From: Qipengyuania flavescens
Lineage (GTDB): Bacteria > Pseudomonadota > Alphaproteobacteria > Sphingomonadales > Sphingomonadaceae
Reading direction: 5' to 3'
Length of the DNA: 64,000 nucleotides
Assembly (NCBI RefSeq): GCF_029688735.1
Contig: NZ_JARULD010000002.1
Span: 248,001-312,000, forward strand
The notes below the pieces were generated by a model. That model did not search any database and was not told where the DNA came from. It saw only the letters and a program-made list of their open reading frames with translations. The translations under genes were made by a program, and so were the position numbers. Below are positions 26,990-35,591 of this stretch, one piece after another. How positions within the stretch are numbered: the stretch's first letter is position 1; each line of letters begins with the position of its first letter.

Positions 26990-27697
26990 TCAGAGCGCCT
27001 TGTCGAGCTGCGGCTGGAGGTCTTCCCAGGCATGGGTGCCATCCAGCAGCTCGCCATTGAGCATGAAGCTGGGCGTGCCGCTTATGCCGTGCGCCTCGAT
27101 ATCGGCGCGCGATCCTTCGGCCAGCGCATTGGCCTTGGTTTCGTCAGCCAGGCATTTGTCCGCCGCGACGCGCGAATAGCCGCGTGCTTCCATGATGTCG
27201 TAGAAATCGAGATCGCTGGCGATGGCCTGGAAGCGCGCGCCGAGCGAGCCGAACTGCCAACGGGCGCGCTGCGCCTGCGTGGTCTTGCGCGCCTTGGCCA
27301 TCCACGCATCGTGGCGCGCCATGAATGCCTCGTGATTGCCGGGGAATTTCTTCGCCTCGCCGCAATGGGTCAGCAGCACGGCTGTCAAGTCCACCGGATC
27401 GCGGACAAGATGGCGGATTTCGAAGCTCATCCGCCCGCTGGGCACATATAGCAGCTTGAGCGCCGCATCACCGGTGCGCGAGAAACTGGCGCAGTGCGAG
27501 CAGGTGTAGCTCATGTACTCGACCAGCTTGGTTTCGGCCTTCGGATTGCCGAGCAGATGGCCGCCGGATGTTTCCGCGACCATACCGGCCCAGTTGCCGC
27601 CCTTCACGGTAGGCCCGCCCTGCGCGCTGGCGCCGAGCGCGAATGTGCTCGCCGCTGCGACAAGAAGGCCTGCGAAAAGCGATGTTTTCCTGCTCAC
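26990..27697 (-). CDS. DsbA-family thiol:disulfide protein (CSHC active site), exported
   Basis: 235 residues from a GTG that overlaps the dciA stop by four bases (GTGA). A cleavable signal peptide (ending GASA-Q, about residue 25) is followed by the active site Cys66-Ser-His-Cys69 and a cis-proline loop GTPSFMLNG. It resembles the neighbouring lipoprotein in length and in the shared GN(P)xAxxKLVEYxSxTC pattern, but would be soluble in the periplasm. The differing dipeptides between the cysteines imply different redox potentials. Confidence 0.9.
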   Translation of the reverse strand: MSRKTSLFAGLLVAAASTFALGASAQGGPTVKGGNWAGMVAETSGGHLLGNPKAETKLVEYMSYTCSHCASFSRTGDAALKLLYVPSGRMSFEIRHLVRDPVDLTAVLLTHCGEAKKFPGNHEAFMARHDAWMAKARKTTQAQRARWQFGSLGARFQAIASDLDFYDIMEARGYSRVAADKCLADETKANALAEGSRADIEAHGISGTPSFMLNGELLDGTHAWEDLQPQLDKAL

Positions 27698-28272
27698 GTG
27701 TCGTCCTGTCCCTCGTTGTGCGACCCGAGGCCGCGCGCGAGCGATTCAAGCACCGTGCGCAGTTCGGGATCGCCAATATCGCGCAGACTGTCGCCAAGTT
27801 CCATCGGAATCGGCTTGAGCGACGGCGGCGCTTTCGGCTTGTCCTTCGCAGGGGGCGCCTGAACCGCACCTTGCCGCAGCTTGATCCGGGCGACCGCGCG
27901 GTAGCCGAAGAAGCGGTTAACCCGCTCGATGATGTCGGGCAGGATCTGCTGGATCAGCGGCGCATGGGCAGGCAGGACGACGAGGTGCATGATCCCTTCG
28001 GACTTCTCGCCCGGCGGGAAGCGGATCATCTCCGGCGTGCAGACGCGGGAATGGGTGTCGCCGACGATCTCCGGCCAGCGGCTGACGACCGAGCTCTGTA
28101 CGAAGCCGAAGCGGCGAAAGGCGCTGCGCCCGATCTGCGGCATGAGGTCGCTGATCGGCTTGGCCCCGCCGCCACGCGGGCGACTATAGGTCTTCGGTTT
28201 TTTTCCGCCTACCGCTGCGCTGCCTGAAGCGCGCGGCTTTTTCGCGCCCGTCTTGCTGTCGTCCCGTTCCAT
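27694..28272 (-). CDS. dciA: DciA-like DUF721 protein, putative replicative helicase loader
   Basis: 192 residues. A basic N-terminal tail (about 1-45, Lys/Arg/Pro-rich) leads into the DUF721 domain (about 45-140; FGFVQSSVVSRWPEIVGDTHSRVCTPEMI), characteristic of DciA, which helps load DnaB helicase in bacteria without DnaC. An acidic and proline-rich tail follows. An in-frame ATG at 28287 would add five residues. It is divergent from mutY and overlaps the DsbA-like gene, the usual order in this lineage. Confidence 0.85.
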   Translation of the reverse strand: MERDDSKTGAKKPRASGSAAVGGKKPKTYSRPRGGGAKPISDLMPQIGRSAFRRFGFVQSSVVSRWPEIVGDTHSRVCTPEMIRFPPGEKSEGIMHLVVLPAHAPLIQQILPDIIERVNRFFGYRAVARIKLRQGAVQAPPAKDKPKAPPSLKPIPMELGDSLRDIGDPELRTVLESLARGLGSHNEGQDDT

Positions 28273-28301
28273 TGCACCTGCCGCCATGCCATAGGCGCGG
28301 C

Positions 28302-29300
28302 GTGGCCGCCACTGTCTCCGAAACTTTGCTCGACTGGTACGATCGCCATGCGCGCGACCTGCCGTGGCGCGCACTGCCCGGAACGCCTGCGCCCGAGCCG
28401 TATCGCGTGTGGCTGTCCGAGGTGATGCTCCAGCAAACTACGGTGGCTGCCGTAAAGCCTTACTTTGCCGCATTCACCAAGCGGTGGCCGACGGTCGAAG
28501 CGCTGGCTGCTGCGCCGGAGGAAGACGTCATGGCGGCATGGGCGGGGCTGGGGTATTATTCGCGCGCCCGCAATCTGGTGAAATGCGCCCGCGCAGTGGC
28601 GGACATGGGAGCTTTCCCGTCCAGCGAGAAGGAACTGCGCCATCTGCCCGGTTTGGGCGACTACACCGCCGCTGCCGTCGCCGCGATTGCCTTCGATAGG
28701 CGCGCAGTGGTGGTCGATGCCAATGTCGAACGTGTGGTCGCCCGGCTGTTTGCCATCGACGAGCCACTGCCCGGCGCGCGTAAGGCTATCCGGGCGGAGG
28801 CGGACATGATCACGCCCGACGAGCGCGCGGGCGATTTCGCGCAGGCGATGATGGATCTGGGCTCGTCGATCTGCACGGCGCGTGACCCGAAGTGCCTGCT
28901 GTGCCCGCTGGCGGACGAATGCGAAGGCAGGATGGCCGGCGATCCTGCCCGCTTGCCGGTGAAGGCGCCGAAAAAGGCCAAGCCGCTACGCAAGGGCCGC
29001 GCGTGGTGGATCGAGCGCGACGATGCGGTCTGGCTCGTGCGGCGCGAGGGCACCGGGATGCTCGGTGGGATGCGCGCACTGCCCGACGATGGCTGGAGCG
29101 CGCGCGGCGAAGGGGAGGGCGGACCGGACGGCGAAGCGCTCGGCCTGGTGCGCCACGGCTTCACGCATTTTGATCTAGAGCTCTCGGTCGAACGGCATGA
29201 CGCACCGATGGGCGAGGGCGAATGGTGGCCGCTCGACAAGCTCGACGAGGCTGGCCTGCCGACGCTGTTCGCCAAGGCCGCTCGGCTGGCGCTCGCCTAG
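28302..29300 (+). CDS. mutY: A/G-specific adenine DNA glycosylase MutY
   Basis: 332 residues from a GTG start. Catalytic Glu40 (SEVMLQQT), the helix-hairpin-helix LPGLGDYTAAA, the Asp in GDFAQAMMDLG and the iron-sulfur loop C-X6-C-X2-C-X5-C (CTARDPKCLLCPLADEC) are visible, with a Nudix-like C-terminal domain (HGFTHFDLEL). MutY removes adenine mispaired with 8-oxoguanine. It is divergent from dciA; the stop overlaps that of the small membrane protein gene by three bases on the other strand. Confidence 0.96.
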   Translation: MAATVSETLLDWYDRHARDLPWRALPGTPAPEPYRVWLSEVMLQQTTVAAVKPYFAAFTKRWPTVEALAAAPEEDVMAAWAGLGYYSRARNLVKCARAVADMGAFPSSEKELRHLPGLGDYTAAAVAAIAFDRRAVVVDANVERVVARLFAIDEPLPGARKAIRAEADMITPDERAGDFAQAMMDLGSSICTARDPKCLLCPLADECEGRMAGDPARLPVKAPKKAKPLRKGRAWWIERDDAVWLVRREGTGMLGGMRALPDDGWSARGEGEGGPDGEALGLVRHGFTHFDLELSVERHDAPMGEGEWWPLDKLDEAGLPTLFAKAARLALA

Positions 29301-29518
29301 AGTATCCCGCCGCCGAGGCTCAGCCGGATGACGGCTATAAGCAGCACGATCAGGTTGAAATTGCGCCCCGAATTGCTCGACGAAAGCTGCCCCACGATGA
29401 TGCCGATCACGATCAGCGGCAAGGCGAGCCAATTGGCCCAGCCGAGGAAGGGGATGGTCGCCGGAATGACGATGACGAGCGAGACGAGTCCGAAGAGGAA
29501 CGAGAGGATGTTCAGCAT
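29297..29518 (-). CDS. Small hydrophobic membrane protein, hypothetical
   Basis: 73 residues, almost entirely hydrophobic, with three likely membrane segments (about 3-21, 24-44 and 54-70) separated by a short polar SSSNSGRN loop. I recognise no named family. It is convergent with mutY. The ATG at 29518 begins a typical N-terminus (MLNILSFLFGLVSLV). Small inner-membrane proteins like this are common next to stress genes, but nothing here shows its role. Confidence 0.7.
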   Translation of the reverse strand: MLNILSFLFGLVSLVIVIPATIPFLGWANWLALPLIVIGIIVGQLSSSNSGRNFNLIVLLIAVIRLSLGGGIL

Positions 29519-29627
29519 GTGTCTTATATGGTTAGGACAGCGGCCATAATCAAGCGTTTCAATTCGCAATTGACCGTTCAGCTATGGTCCCGCACATAGC
29601 CGGGCGACCCCCACGGAGAGGATTTTC

Positions 29628-30956
29628 ATGGCATATCGCGAATTCGACACCCCGCAGATTTCCCGCCGCTCGCTATTGCGCGGCGGTGCCTGGCTGACCG
29701 CGAGCGCCGCGCTGGCGGCCGTGCCGATGGGCCGTCAGGCGTTCGCGCGCACTCCAACTGCCACGTGGACGAATGTCGAGGCGATGGTCGATAAATATGT
29801 CGGTTCGCGCAAGGTCGCCAACATGGTTGCGACGCTCGGCTGGGGCCAGCGCGATCCGCTTACCATCGCGCGTGGCACGCTGGCGCTGGGAGGGCCGACC
29901 AAGGTCGATCCCGACAGCTTGTATCGCATCTATTCGATGACCAAGCCGGTCACCGGCATGGCCGCGATGATGCTGGTTGACGAAGGCCGCCTCGGCCTCG
30001 ACCAGCCGATCGCCGAACTGCTGCCCGCTTATGCCAATATCCAGGTGCAGAAGACCTATGACGGCTCGATCGAGGATGTCGTCCCGGCAGAGCGGCCGAT
30101 TACGGTGCGCCACCTGCTCACCCACACGGCAGGTCTCGGCTACGGCATCGTCCAGAAGGGCCCGATCACCAAGGCTTACGAGCAGCGCGGTCTCGTGCCC
30201 GGGCAGGTCAGCCGCATGCCGATACCCGGCATCGGGCGTGCGCAGGCGGTCGAAGGTCTCGATGTGTTCGCGGACCGGCTGGCCGAACTGCCGCTGGTTC
30301 TGCAGCCCGGCACCAAATGGAGCTATTCGGTCGGCCTGGACCTCATGGGCCGCGTGATCGAAGTCGCCAGCGGGATGGCATTCGACGCGTTCCTGAAAGA
30401 GCGGATTTTCGAGCCGACCGGGATGGACAGCACCTTCTTCACTGTGCCGGAGAGCGAAGTGGACCGCTTCACCACCAATTACGGCATTCTCAACAACACG
30501 CCGCTGCCGATCGATCCGGCGAAGGCGTCGATCTATCTCGACAAACCGGCTTTCCCCTTCGGCGGGGCGGGGCTCGTCTCCTCCAGCCGCGATTACGACC
30601 GCTTCCTGCGCATGCTGCTGGGCTATGGCGCGATCGACGGCAAACGCGTGATGAGCGAAGCTGCGGTCAAGCTCGGCACATCGAACCTTCTGCCCGATAC
30701 CGCGACGACCGAGAACACCTGGGTCGAAGGACAGGGCTTCGGCGCAGGCGGGCGCGTGTCCGACGGTAGCTATGGTTGGGGCGGCGCGGCCGGCACGGTC
30801 GGCTTCGTCAATTTCGCCGCAGGTTTGCGCGGCACGCTGATGACGCAGTACATGCCGTCCGAAGCCTATCCGATCCATGCCGAATTCCCCAAGGCCGTGA
30901 TGGCCGATCTCGCCGCCATGCAGGCGGCACGGCAAGGAGCGGGAGAGGCGCTTTGA
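29628..30956 (+). CDS. Serine hydrolase of the beta-lactamase class C / esterase family, Tat-exported
   Basis: 442 residues. A twin-arginine signal (SRRSLLRGGAWLTASAALAAVP, motif at 13-17) would send it folded across the membrane. The catalytic SxxK is YSMTKPV, and the second motif YSVG takes the place of YxN. These features fit class C beta-lactamase-related esterases or D-aminopeptidases; antibiotic hydrolysis is unlikely to be its main task. GGAGAGGA precedes the ATG. Its stop overlaps the TTG start of nudC by four bases. Confidence 0.9.
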   Translation: MAYREFDTPQISRRSLLRGGAWLTASAALAAVPMGRQAFARTPTATWTNVEAMVDKYVGSRKVANMVATLGWGQRDPLTIARGTLALGGPTKVDPDSLYRIYSMTKPVTGMAAMMLVDEGRLGLDQPIAELLPAYANIQVQKTYDGSIEDVVPAERPITVRHLLTHTAGLGYGIVQKGPITKAYEQRGLVPGQVSRMPIPGIGRAQAVEGLDVFADRLAELPLVLQPGTKWSYSVGLDLMGRVIEVASGMAFDAFLKERIFEPTGMDSTFFTVPESEVDRFTTNYGILNNTPLPIDPAKASIYLDKPAFPFGGAGLVSSSRDYDRFLRMLLGYGAIDGKRVMSEAAVKLGTSNLLPDTATTENTWVEGQGFGAGGRVSDGSYGWGGAAGTVGFVNFAAGLRGTLMTQYMPSEAYPIHAEFPKAVMADLAAMQAARQGAGEAL

Positions 30957-31810
30957 TTGCCTTCACCGGCTCGCGCCTCGACCGCGCGGATCATGTCCGC
31001 GCCGATCCGGAGCGGCTGGCAGGGTACATGAACTGGAAGGCGCGACTGCTCGCGCTCGACGGATTGATGCCCGCACTCGACGACGAGGGGCGGCTCGGGT
31101 GGGGCACGCTAGCCGACGCGCCGGAAGATGCGGAGCTGTGTTTTCTCGGCCTCGACGAGGGTAAGGCCTGCTTCGCCGCCGTTCCGCCGCGAGGCGATTC
31201 CCGGCCGCGCATGGCGAACCCGCAGCTCTGGTCGCTGATGGCGACGCTGTCGCCCGACGACCTGGCGCTCTACGGCGGCGCGCGCAGCCTGACCGACTGG
31301 CACGCCCGCCATCGCTTCTGCGCGCAATGCGGCGGCGACACGAAGATTGCCAAGGGCGGCTGGCAGCGCGACTGCAGCAGTTGTGGTGCTAGCCATTTCC
31401 CGCGCACCGATCCGGTCACGATCATGCTGGTCGAGTTCGAGGGGCACCTGATGCTCGGCCGCGGGCTCGGCTGGCCGGAGGGCAGCTTCTCCGCGCTCGC
31501 CGGCTTCGTCGAACCGGGCGAAAGTATCGAGGAAGCGGTCGCTCGCGAGGTGCTGGAAGAAGCGGGCATTGAGGTGCGCGACGTCAGCTATGTCGCCAGC
31601 CAGCCGTGGCCTTTCCCCAGCCAGCTGATGATCGGCTGCCACAGCCACACCGACAGCGACGATCTCACCATCGACGAGACCGAGATGGCGGAGATCGAAT
31701 TCTTCACCCGCGCCGATGTCGAAGCGGCGCTTGCCGGCGATGGCCCGTTCCGCTGCCCGCCGCGCCATGCTATCGCGCATCACCTGATGGAATGGTGGGT
31801 GAACCAATGA
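30953..31810 (+). CDS. nudC: NAD+ diphosphatase NudC (RNA decapping type)
   Basis: 285 residues if started at the TTG at 30953, which overlaps the previous stop (TTGA) and follows GGAGCGGGAG; the first later ATG (31028) would lose conserved N-terminal residues. The zinc ribbon has Cys pairs CAQC and CSSC, the Nudix box is G-X5-E-X7-REVLEEAGIEV, and SQPWPFPSQ is the motif that defines NAD(H) pyrophosphatases. Such enzymes cut NADH/NAD+ and remove NAD caps from RNA. The stop overlaps the next gene by four bases (ATGA). Confidence 0.95.
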   Translation: MIAFTGSRLDRADHVRADPERLAGYMNWKARLLALDGLMPALDDEGRLGWGTLADAPEDAELCFLGLDEGKACFAAVPPRGDSRPRMANPQLWSLMATLSPDDLALYGGARSLTDWHARHRFCAQCGGDTKIAKGGWQRDCSSCGASHFPRTDPVTIMLVEFEGHLMLGRGLGWPEGSFSALAGFVEPGESIEEAVAREVLEEAGIEVRDVSYVASQPWPFPSQLMIGCHSHTDSDDLTIDETEMAEIEFFTRADVEAALAGDGPFRCPPRHAIAHHLMEWWVNQ

Positions 31811-32490
31811 GCGAGCCGAGAACCTTGCGGATCGATATCTGGTCCGACGTGATGTGCCCCTGGTGCCTGGTCGGCTGGGGCAATCTGCAAAAGGGTCTCG
31901 AACAGCTGGATGGCGAGATCGAGGCGGACATTCGCTGGCATGCGTTCGAGCTCAATCCCGACATGCCCGCCGAGGGCGAAGAACGCACCGCGCATATCGC
32001 ACGCAAATACGGTTCGACGCCGGATCAGTCGCGTGCCGTGCAGGGCCGCATGCGCGAGGCTGCGGAGACGGCGGGCGTCTCGCTCGATTACGAGGGAACC
32101 GATCCGGCGCCCGAGGCGATGATGTGGAACACCTTCGCTGCGCACAAGCTGCTGACCTGGGCGGGCGAGGAACATGGTCCCGAGAAGCAGACCGAACTGA
32201 AGCTCGCGCTGTTCAAGGCGCATTTCAACGAGCGTCGCAATATCGGCGAGGAACCGGTGCTGCTCGACATCGCGGAGAGCTTCGGCCTCGACCGCGCATC
32301 GGCCGAAGCGGCGCTCGCCAGCGAGGAAATCGCCCACAAGACCCGCGCCGAAGAACGCGCGGCGTGGGACCTCAACATCTCCGGCGTGCCCGCGATGATC
32401 GTGGAGAACAAGTTCATGATCCCCGGTGCGCAGCCGCCCGAAGCCTATGTAAACGCCCTGCGGCGGGTGGCGGAAAAAGTGCCCGCCTGA
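31807..32490 (+). CDS. DsbA-family oxidoreductase, FrnE/2-hydroxychromene-carboxylate isomerase-like
   Basis: 227 residues, no signal peptide, so cytoplasmic. The thioredoxin-fold N-terminus IDIWSDVMCPWC carries Cys17-Pro-Trp-Cys20, the FrnE signature, and the cis-proline loop is SGVPAMIVEN. FrnE-like proteins act in thiol redox protection under oxidative stress. It overlaps nudC by four bases. A hairpin just downstream ends both this gene and the convergent small gene. Confidence 0.9.
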   Translation: MSEPRTLRIDIWSDVMCPWCLVGWGNLQKGLEQLDGEIEADIRWHAFELNPDMPAEGEERTAHIARKYGSTPDQSRAVQGRMREAAETAGVSLDYEGTDPAPEAMMWNTFAAHKLLTWAGEEHGPEKQTELKLALFKAHFNERRNIGEEPVLLDIAESFGLDRASAEAALASEEIAHKTRAEERAAWDLNISGVPAMIVENKFMIPGAQPPEAYVNALRRVAEKVPA

Positions 32491-32493
32491 ACG

Positions 32494-32520
32494 AAAACGC
32501 CCCACCGGTCCGGCGGGGCG
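32494..32520. terminator. Bidirectional terminator between two convergent genes
   Basis: CGCCCC (32498-32503) pairs with GGGGCG (32515-32520). On the minus strand the stem is followed by TTTTC, the classical form, ending the small gene starting at 32787. On the plus strand only CTTGTCTT follows, weaker but adequate. Confidence 0.6.
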
Positions 32521-32544
32521 CTTGTCTTCGAATTGTTAGGCTGA

Positions 32545-32787
32545 TCAGCCGCGCGAATCCTGCATCGCGGCAAGGGTCTTGTCGCCCTTCTTCGCATCCT
32601 GCTGCGGATTGTCGGAGCCGACTTCAGGCTCGCGATTGGCGGGATCCTTGGCGCTGTTCTCTTCGCCCCGCTTGCCGACACGGCGATTGACCTCGCCGCC
32701 TGCGGAACCCTGATGGCTCGGCGTCGGGTTTTCGGTCAGTTCGTCGATATAGTCGTTGTCGGGGTGCATGGATTGACGTTCGGGCAT
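32545..32787 (-). CDS. Very hydrophilic 80-residue protein, probable stress protein
   Basis: 80 residues from the ATG at 32787, seven bases after AAGGAG. The composition is dominated by Asp, Glu, Asn, Gln, Lys, Pro and Gly, with no cysteine and almost no hydrophobic clusters, so it is probably intrinsically disordered. No family is recognised. Just upstream is the GGAAC-N10-TCCCGACCATTGGTT element shared with the aldehyde dehydrogenase promoter. Small hydrophilic proteins are typical members of alphaproteobacterial general-stress regulons, which fits that promoter. Confidence 0.75.
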   Translation of the reverse strand: MPERQSMHPDNDYIDELTENPTPSHQGSAGGEVNRRVGKRGEENSAKDPANREPEVGSDNPQQDAKKGDKTLAAMQDSRG

Positions 32788-32804
32788 GGGTATCTCCTTC
32801 ACGG

Positions 32805-32834
32805 AACCAATGGTCGGGAAGGGCGGCTAGTTCC
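32805..32834 (-). promoter_or_regulatory. Candidate stress-type (EcfG-like) promoter for the 80-residue hydrophilic protein
   Basis: On the minus strand GGAAC (32834-32830), ten bases, then TCCCGACCATTGGTT (32819-32805). Both parts and the spacing are identical to the element at 4546-4517. Its downstream end is 18 bases from the ATG, overlapping the leader, so the true start site must lie between them. Confidence 0.5.
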
Positions 32835-32924
32835 GCAAAGAAACCCGCGCGATGAAGCCCGAAACGACGATGGCGCCACCCGCGGGGGCAGCGCCATCGA
32901 ATTGCATTGGCTTGTCGCCGCTGG

Positions 32925-33059
32925 TCAGCAGTTGCCTTCCACACCGTCGGCGCAATCGCCCACGGATTCGACGTCTTCGCCGATACCGTCGACGGTATTG
33001 CAGGCCGACAGCAGCGCGGCGGCGCCGAATGCGAAAATGGTCAGGACACGTTTTTTCAT
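32925..33059 (-). CDS. Entericidin-family small lipoprotein
   Basis: 44 residues. The signal peptide ends in the lipobox Leu17-Ser18-Ala19-Cys20, and the mature part CNTVDGIGEDVESVGDCADG matches the entericidin A/B pattern CNTVxGxGxDxxxxGxA. Entericidins are tiny envelope lipoproteins linked to stationary-phase lysis control in E. coli and are frequent in stress regulons. GGGGAG seven bases before the ATG at 33059 favours this start over the ATG at 33065. A near-consensus GGAAC-N16-TGTT lies upstream. Confidence 0.82.
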   Translation of the reverse strand: MKKRVLTIFAFGAAALLSACNTVDGIGEDVESVGDCADGVEGNC

Positions 33060-33108
33060 TGTCATACTCCCCTGGCGCCGGGCGAAATTGTCCGGGCGAC
33101 GGGCAATC

Positions 33109-33133
33109 AACAACTTATCGAGCAAGCCGTTCC
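33109..33133 (-). promoter_or_regulatory. Candidate EcfG-type promoter for the entericidin gene
   Basis: On the minus strand GGAAC (33133-33129) is followed after exactly 16 bases by TGTT (33112-33109), one base from the alphaproteobacterial general-stress consensus GGAAC-N16/17-CGTT. It lies about 50 bases before the ATG at 33059. Confidence 0.55.
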
Positions 33134-33154
33134 AACGGAGTGGCAGGCAGGGCC

Positions 33155-33544
33155 TTAGATCAAGCCGAGCCGTTCCAGCTTTCCGGCGAGCTTGCCGGGC
33201 AGGGCGTCGCCGATATCCTCACCCTCTTCCAGATCGCGCGGCGGTTCGCCCTTGAGATAACGCCAGCCCTGATGGGCGCGTTTGGGGCGCGGGTAGACGC
33301 GGACGAGTTCGGGCTTGAGATCGATCGACCAGCGTCCGGTTTTCGTCTCGCTGAACCCGAGGATCTCGCTGCGCGCGACGATACTGTGCTGGTGTATCCA
33401 GTAGAGCGAGCCGCCGACGCACTGCTCCCATTTGGTCGGGCGATAGCGGGTGGTCAGGTTCGGGCTGCGCCGCTGCGCGTACCAGCTTTCGATGTCGTCA
33501 TAGGATTGCGCACCGAAAGCGATCTTGGTCAGGTGGAGCGGCAT
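33155..33544 (-). CDS. DUF1489 family protein
   Basis: 129 residues that follow the DUF1489 pattern closely: LTKIAFGAQSYDDIESW, TTRYRPTKWEQCVGGSLYWIHQH, ARSEILGF and PRPKRAHQGWRYL. The family is widespread in Alphaproteobacteria and has no known function; the conserved His, Arg and Trp residues suggest an RNA or nucleotide contact, which is only a guess. It lies 30 bases after mgtE on the same strand. Confidence 0.88.
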   Translation of the reverse strand: MPLHLTKIAFGAQSYDDIESWYAQRRSPNLTTRYRPTKWEQCVGGSLYWIHQHSIVARSEILGFSETKTGRWSIDLKPELVRVYPRPKRAHQGWRYLKGEPPRDLEEGEDIGDALPGKLAGKLERLGLI

Positions 33545-33574
33545 GGGATGGATGTAGGGGGTGCTGCCCCCGAG

Positions 33575-35035
33575 TCAAACCACCCCCAGCGCCACCGCCA
33601 GGCCGAGGAAGGCGAAGAAACCCATCGAGTCGGTGATCATCGTCACGAACACGCTGCTCGCCACGGCCGGGTCCTGGTCGAGCCTCTCGAAAGCGACGGG
33701 AACCAGCACACCCGCGAGCCCCGCAACCGCCACGTTGATCACCATGGCGAGTGCAATCACGATGCCAAGCAACGGCGTGAAGATCGCCGCGGTCGCCGCG
33801 CCGATCAGCACGGCGATGGTCGCGCCGTTGAGCATGGCTACGCGCATCTCGCGCCACAAGATGCGCCGCGTGTTGCTGCGGGTGAGCTGGTTGGTGGCGA
33901 TGGCGCGCACCGTCACCGCCATGGTCTGCGTGCCCGCATTGCCGCCGATGCTGGCGACGATCGGCATCAGCACGGCCAGCGCCACCAGTTGCTCGATCGC
34001 TGCGCCGAACAGCGCAATGATCAGCGATGCGACCAGCGCCGTGCCAAGGTTCGCGACCAGCCAGCGCACGCGGGCGGAGTAGGCCTCGCGGATCGGCTCG
34101 TTGATGTCGCCTTCGCCCGCGCCGCTCATCAGCAGCGCGTCCTCGCCCGCTTCTTCGGAGATGATGTGAACCACGTCGTCCACCGTCATTTGGCCGACCA
34201 GTCGCCCGTCGTCGTCCACCACGGCGGCGCTGATGAGGTTGTACTTCTGGAACATCAGGCCGACCTCTTCCTGGTCGAGCAGGACGGGGATCAGCGTCTG
34301 GTCGCGCTTCATCACATCGGCCAGCGCGATGGCGCGCGGGGCGCGCAGCACCCAGCTGAGCGCACAGGTGCCGACCGGATGGTGCTTCTCGTCCACCACG
34401 AAGATTTCGTAGAATTCGTCCGGCAGCTCGCGCCCGTCGCGCAGATAATCGATCAGGTCGCCGACGGTCAGGTGTTCCGGCACCGCCACGAGGTCGCGGC
34501 TCATCAGACGGCCGGCGGTTTCCTCCGGATAGGAGAGCGCGGACTGGATCGCGATCCGGTCTTCCAGCTCGACCTCGGCCAGGATGGCGCGCTGGTCGGC
34601 CTCGTCGAGATCCTCGATCAGCTGGACCGCATCGTCGGTTTCCAGCTGGTCGACGATCTGCGCGACTGCCTCGGGCGGCAGCGCTTCCATCATGTCCTCG
34701 CGGACGTAGTCGTTGAGCTCGGCGACCACGTCCGACGTCATCAGGTCGGTGATGGCCTCGGCGAGCTGGTAGCGTTCCTCGCGCTCGAACAGCTCGAGAA
34801 GGTCGGCGATGTCGGCGGGGTGGAGCGGTTCGACAAGGTCGTAAACGCGCGCCGTGTCGCCTTCGTCCAGCGCTTCCTCGACGCTTTCGACATATTCCTT
34901 CTTGAGCGTGTTCTCCTCGTCCATCCGCTCGTCGTCGATGCGGTCGTCCGGGCGCGCCTCCTCCTCCGGCTCGCGCGCCAGCAGGAAACCGTCTTCGTCG
35001 CCAATGGACTGGGGGGCGCGGTCGCTCTCGCTCAT
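33575..35035 (-). CDS. mgtE: Magnesium transporter MgtE
   Basis: 486 residues. An acidic extension (about 1-45) precedes the MgtE N domain (superhelical repeats with LHPADIADLLE), two CBS domains (about 165-290; DLVAVPEHLTVGDLIDYL, LISAAVVDDDGRLVGQMTVDDVV) and five C-terminal membrane helices beginning near 325 with the pore motif PIVASIGGNAGTQT. MgtE is a Mg2+ channel closed by Mg2+ binding to the cytosolic domains. It is divergent from the peptidylprolyl isomerase gene. Confidence 0.96.
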   Translation of the reverse strand: MSESDRAPQSIGDEDGFLLAREPEEEARPDDRIDDERMDEENTLKKEYVESVEEALDEGDTARVYDLVEPLHPADIADLLELFEREERYQLAEAITDLMTSDVVAELNDYVREDMMEALPPEAVAQIVDQLETDDAVQLIEDLDEADQRAILAEVELEDRIAIQSALSYPEETAGRLMSRDLVAVPEHLTVGDLIDYLRDGRELPDEFYEIFVVDEKHHPVGTCALSWVLRAPRAIALADVMKRDQTLIPVLLDQEEVGLMFQKYNLISAAVVDDDGRLVGQMTVDDVVHIISEEAGEDALLMSGAGEGDINEPIREAYSARVRWLVANLGTALVASLIIALFGAAIEQLVALAVLMPIVASIGGNAGTQTMAVTVRAIATNQLTRSNTRRILWREMRVAMLNGATIAVLIGAATAAIFTPLLGIVIALAMVINVAVAGLAGVLVPVAFERLDQDPAVASSVFVTMITDSMGFFAFLGLAVALGVV

Positions 35036-35129
35036 GCGCTCGCTCTAGGCACAGGCTCTCGAAAAGCAAGCCGTGACACAGGCGCTGCGTTTGCTAGGGA
35101 GGCGCCAACCGAAATACAGGAGACGAACA

Positions 35130-35591
35130 ATGGCCGACAAGTTGACCTTCACCCTCGACACCGGCGACGGTGAGAACAAGGACGTGGTGATCAAGCTGCG
35201 CCCCGACCTTGCGCCGAACCATGTCGAGCGCATCACCACGCTGGCAAACGAGGGCTTTTACGACGGCGTGGTCTTCCACCGCGTCATCCCCGGCTTCATG
35301 GCGCAGGGCGGCGATCCGACCGGCACCGGCATGTCGGGCAGCGACAAGCCCGACCTCAAGGCCGAATTCAACAGCGAGCCGCACACCCGCGGCACCTGCT
35401 CGATGGCCCGCACCCAAGTGCCCGACAGCGCCAACAGCCAGTTCTTCATCTGCTTCGACGACGCCGAATTCCTCGACGGCCAGTACACCGTCTGGGGCCA
35501 GGTCGAGAGCGGCATGGAACACGTCGACGCGCTGCCCAAGGGCGAGCCGCCGGCAAACCCGGGCAAGATCGTGAAGGCGACTGTTGGGTAA
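35130..35591 (+). CDS. Cyclophilin-type peptidylprolyl isomerase
   Basis: 153 residues with no signal peptide, so cytoplasmic (PpiB-like). Catalytic and substrate residues typical of cyclophilins are seen: FHRVIPGFMAQGGDPTGTG, the SMARTQVPDSANSQFFI stretch and WGQVESGMEHVD. It speeds cis-trans isomerisation of proline bonds. AGGAGA precedes the ATG. The next gene begins within its last codons. Confidence 0.95.
   Translation: MADKLTFTLDTGDGENKDVVIKLRPDLAPNHVERITTLANEGFYDGVVFHRVIPGFMAQGGDPTGTGMSGSDKPDLKAEFNSEPHTRGTCSMARTQVPDSANSQFFICFDDAEFLDGQYTVWGQVESGMEHVDALPKGEPPANPGKIVKATVG

Noticed and set aside
32852..35173. 773-codon open frame opposite mgtE and DUF1489
   Set aside because: Shadow of high-GC coding DNA; the minus-strand frames carry clear MgtE and DUF1489 motifs.
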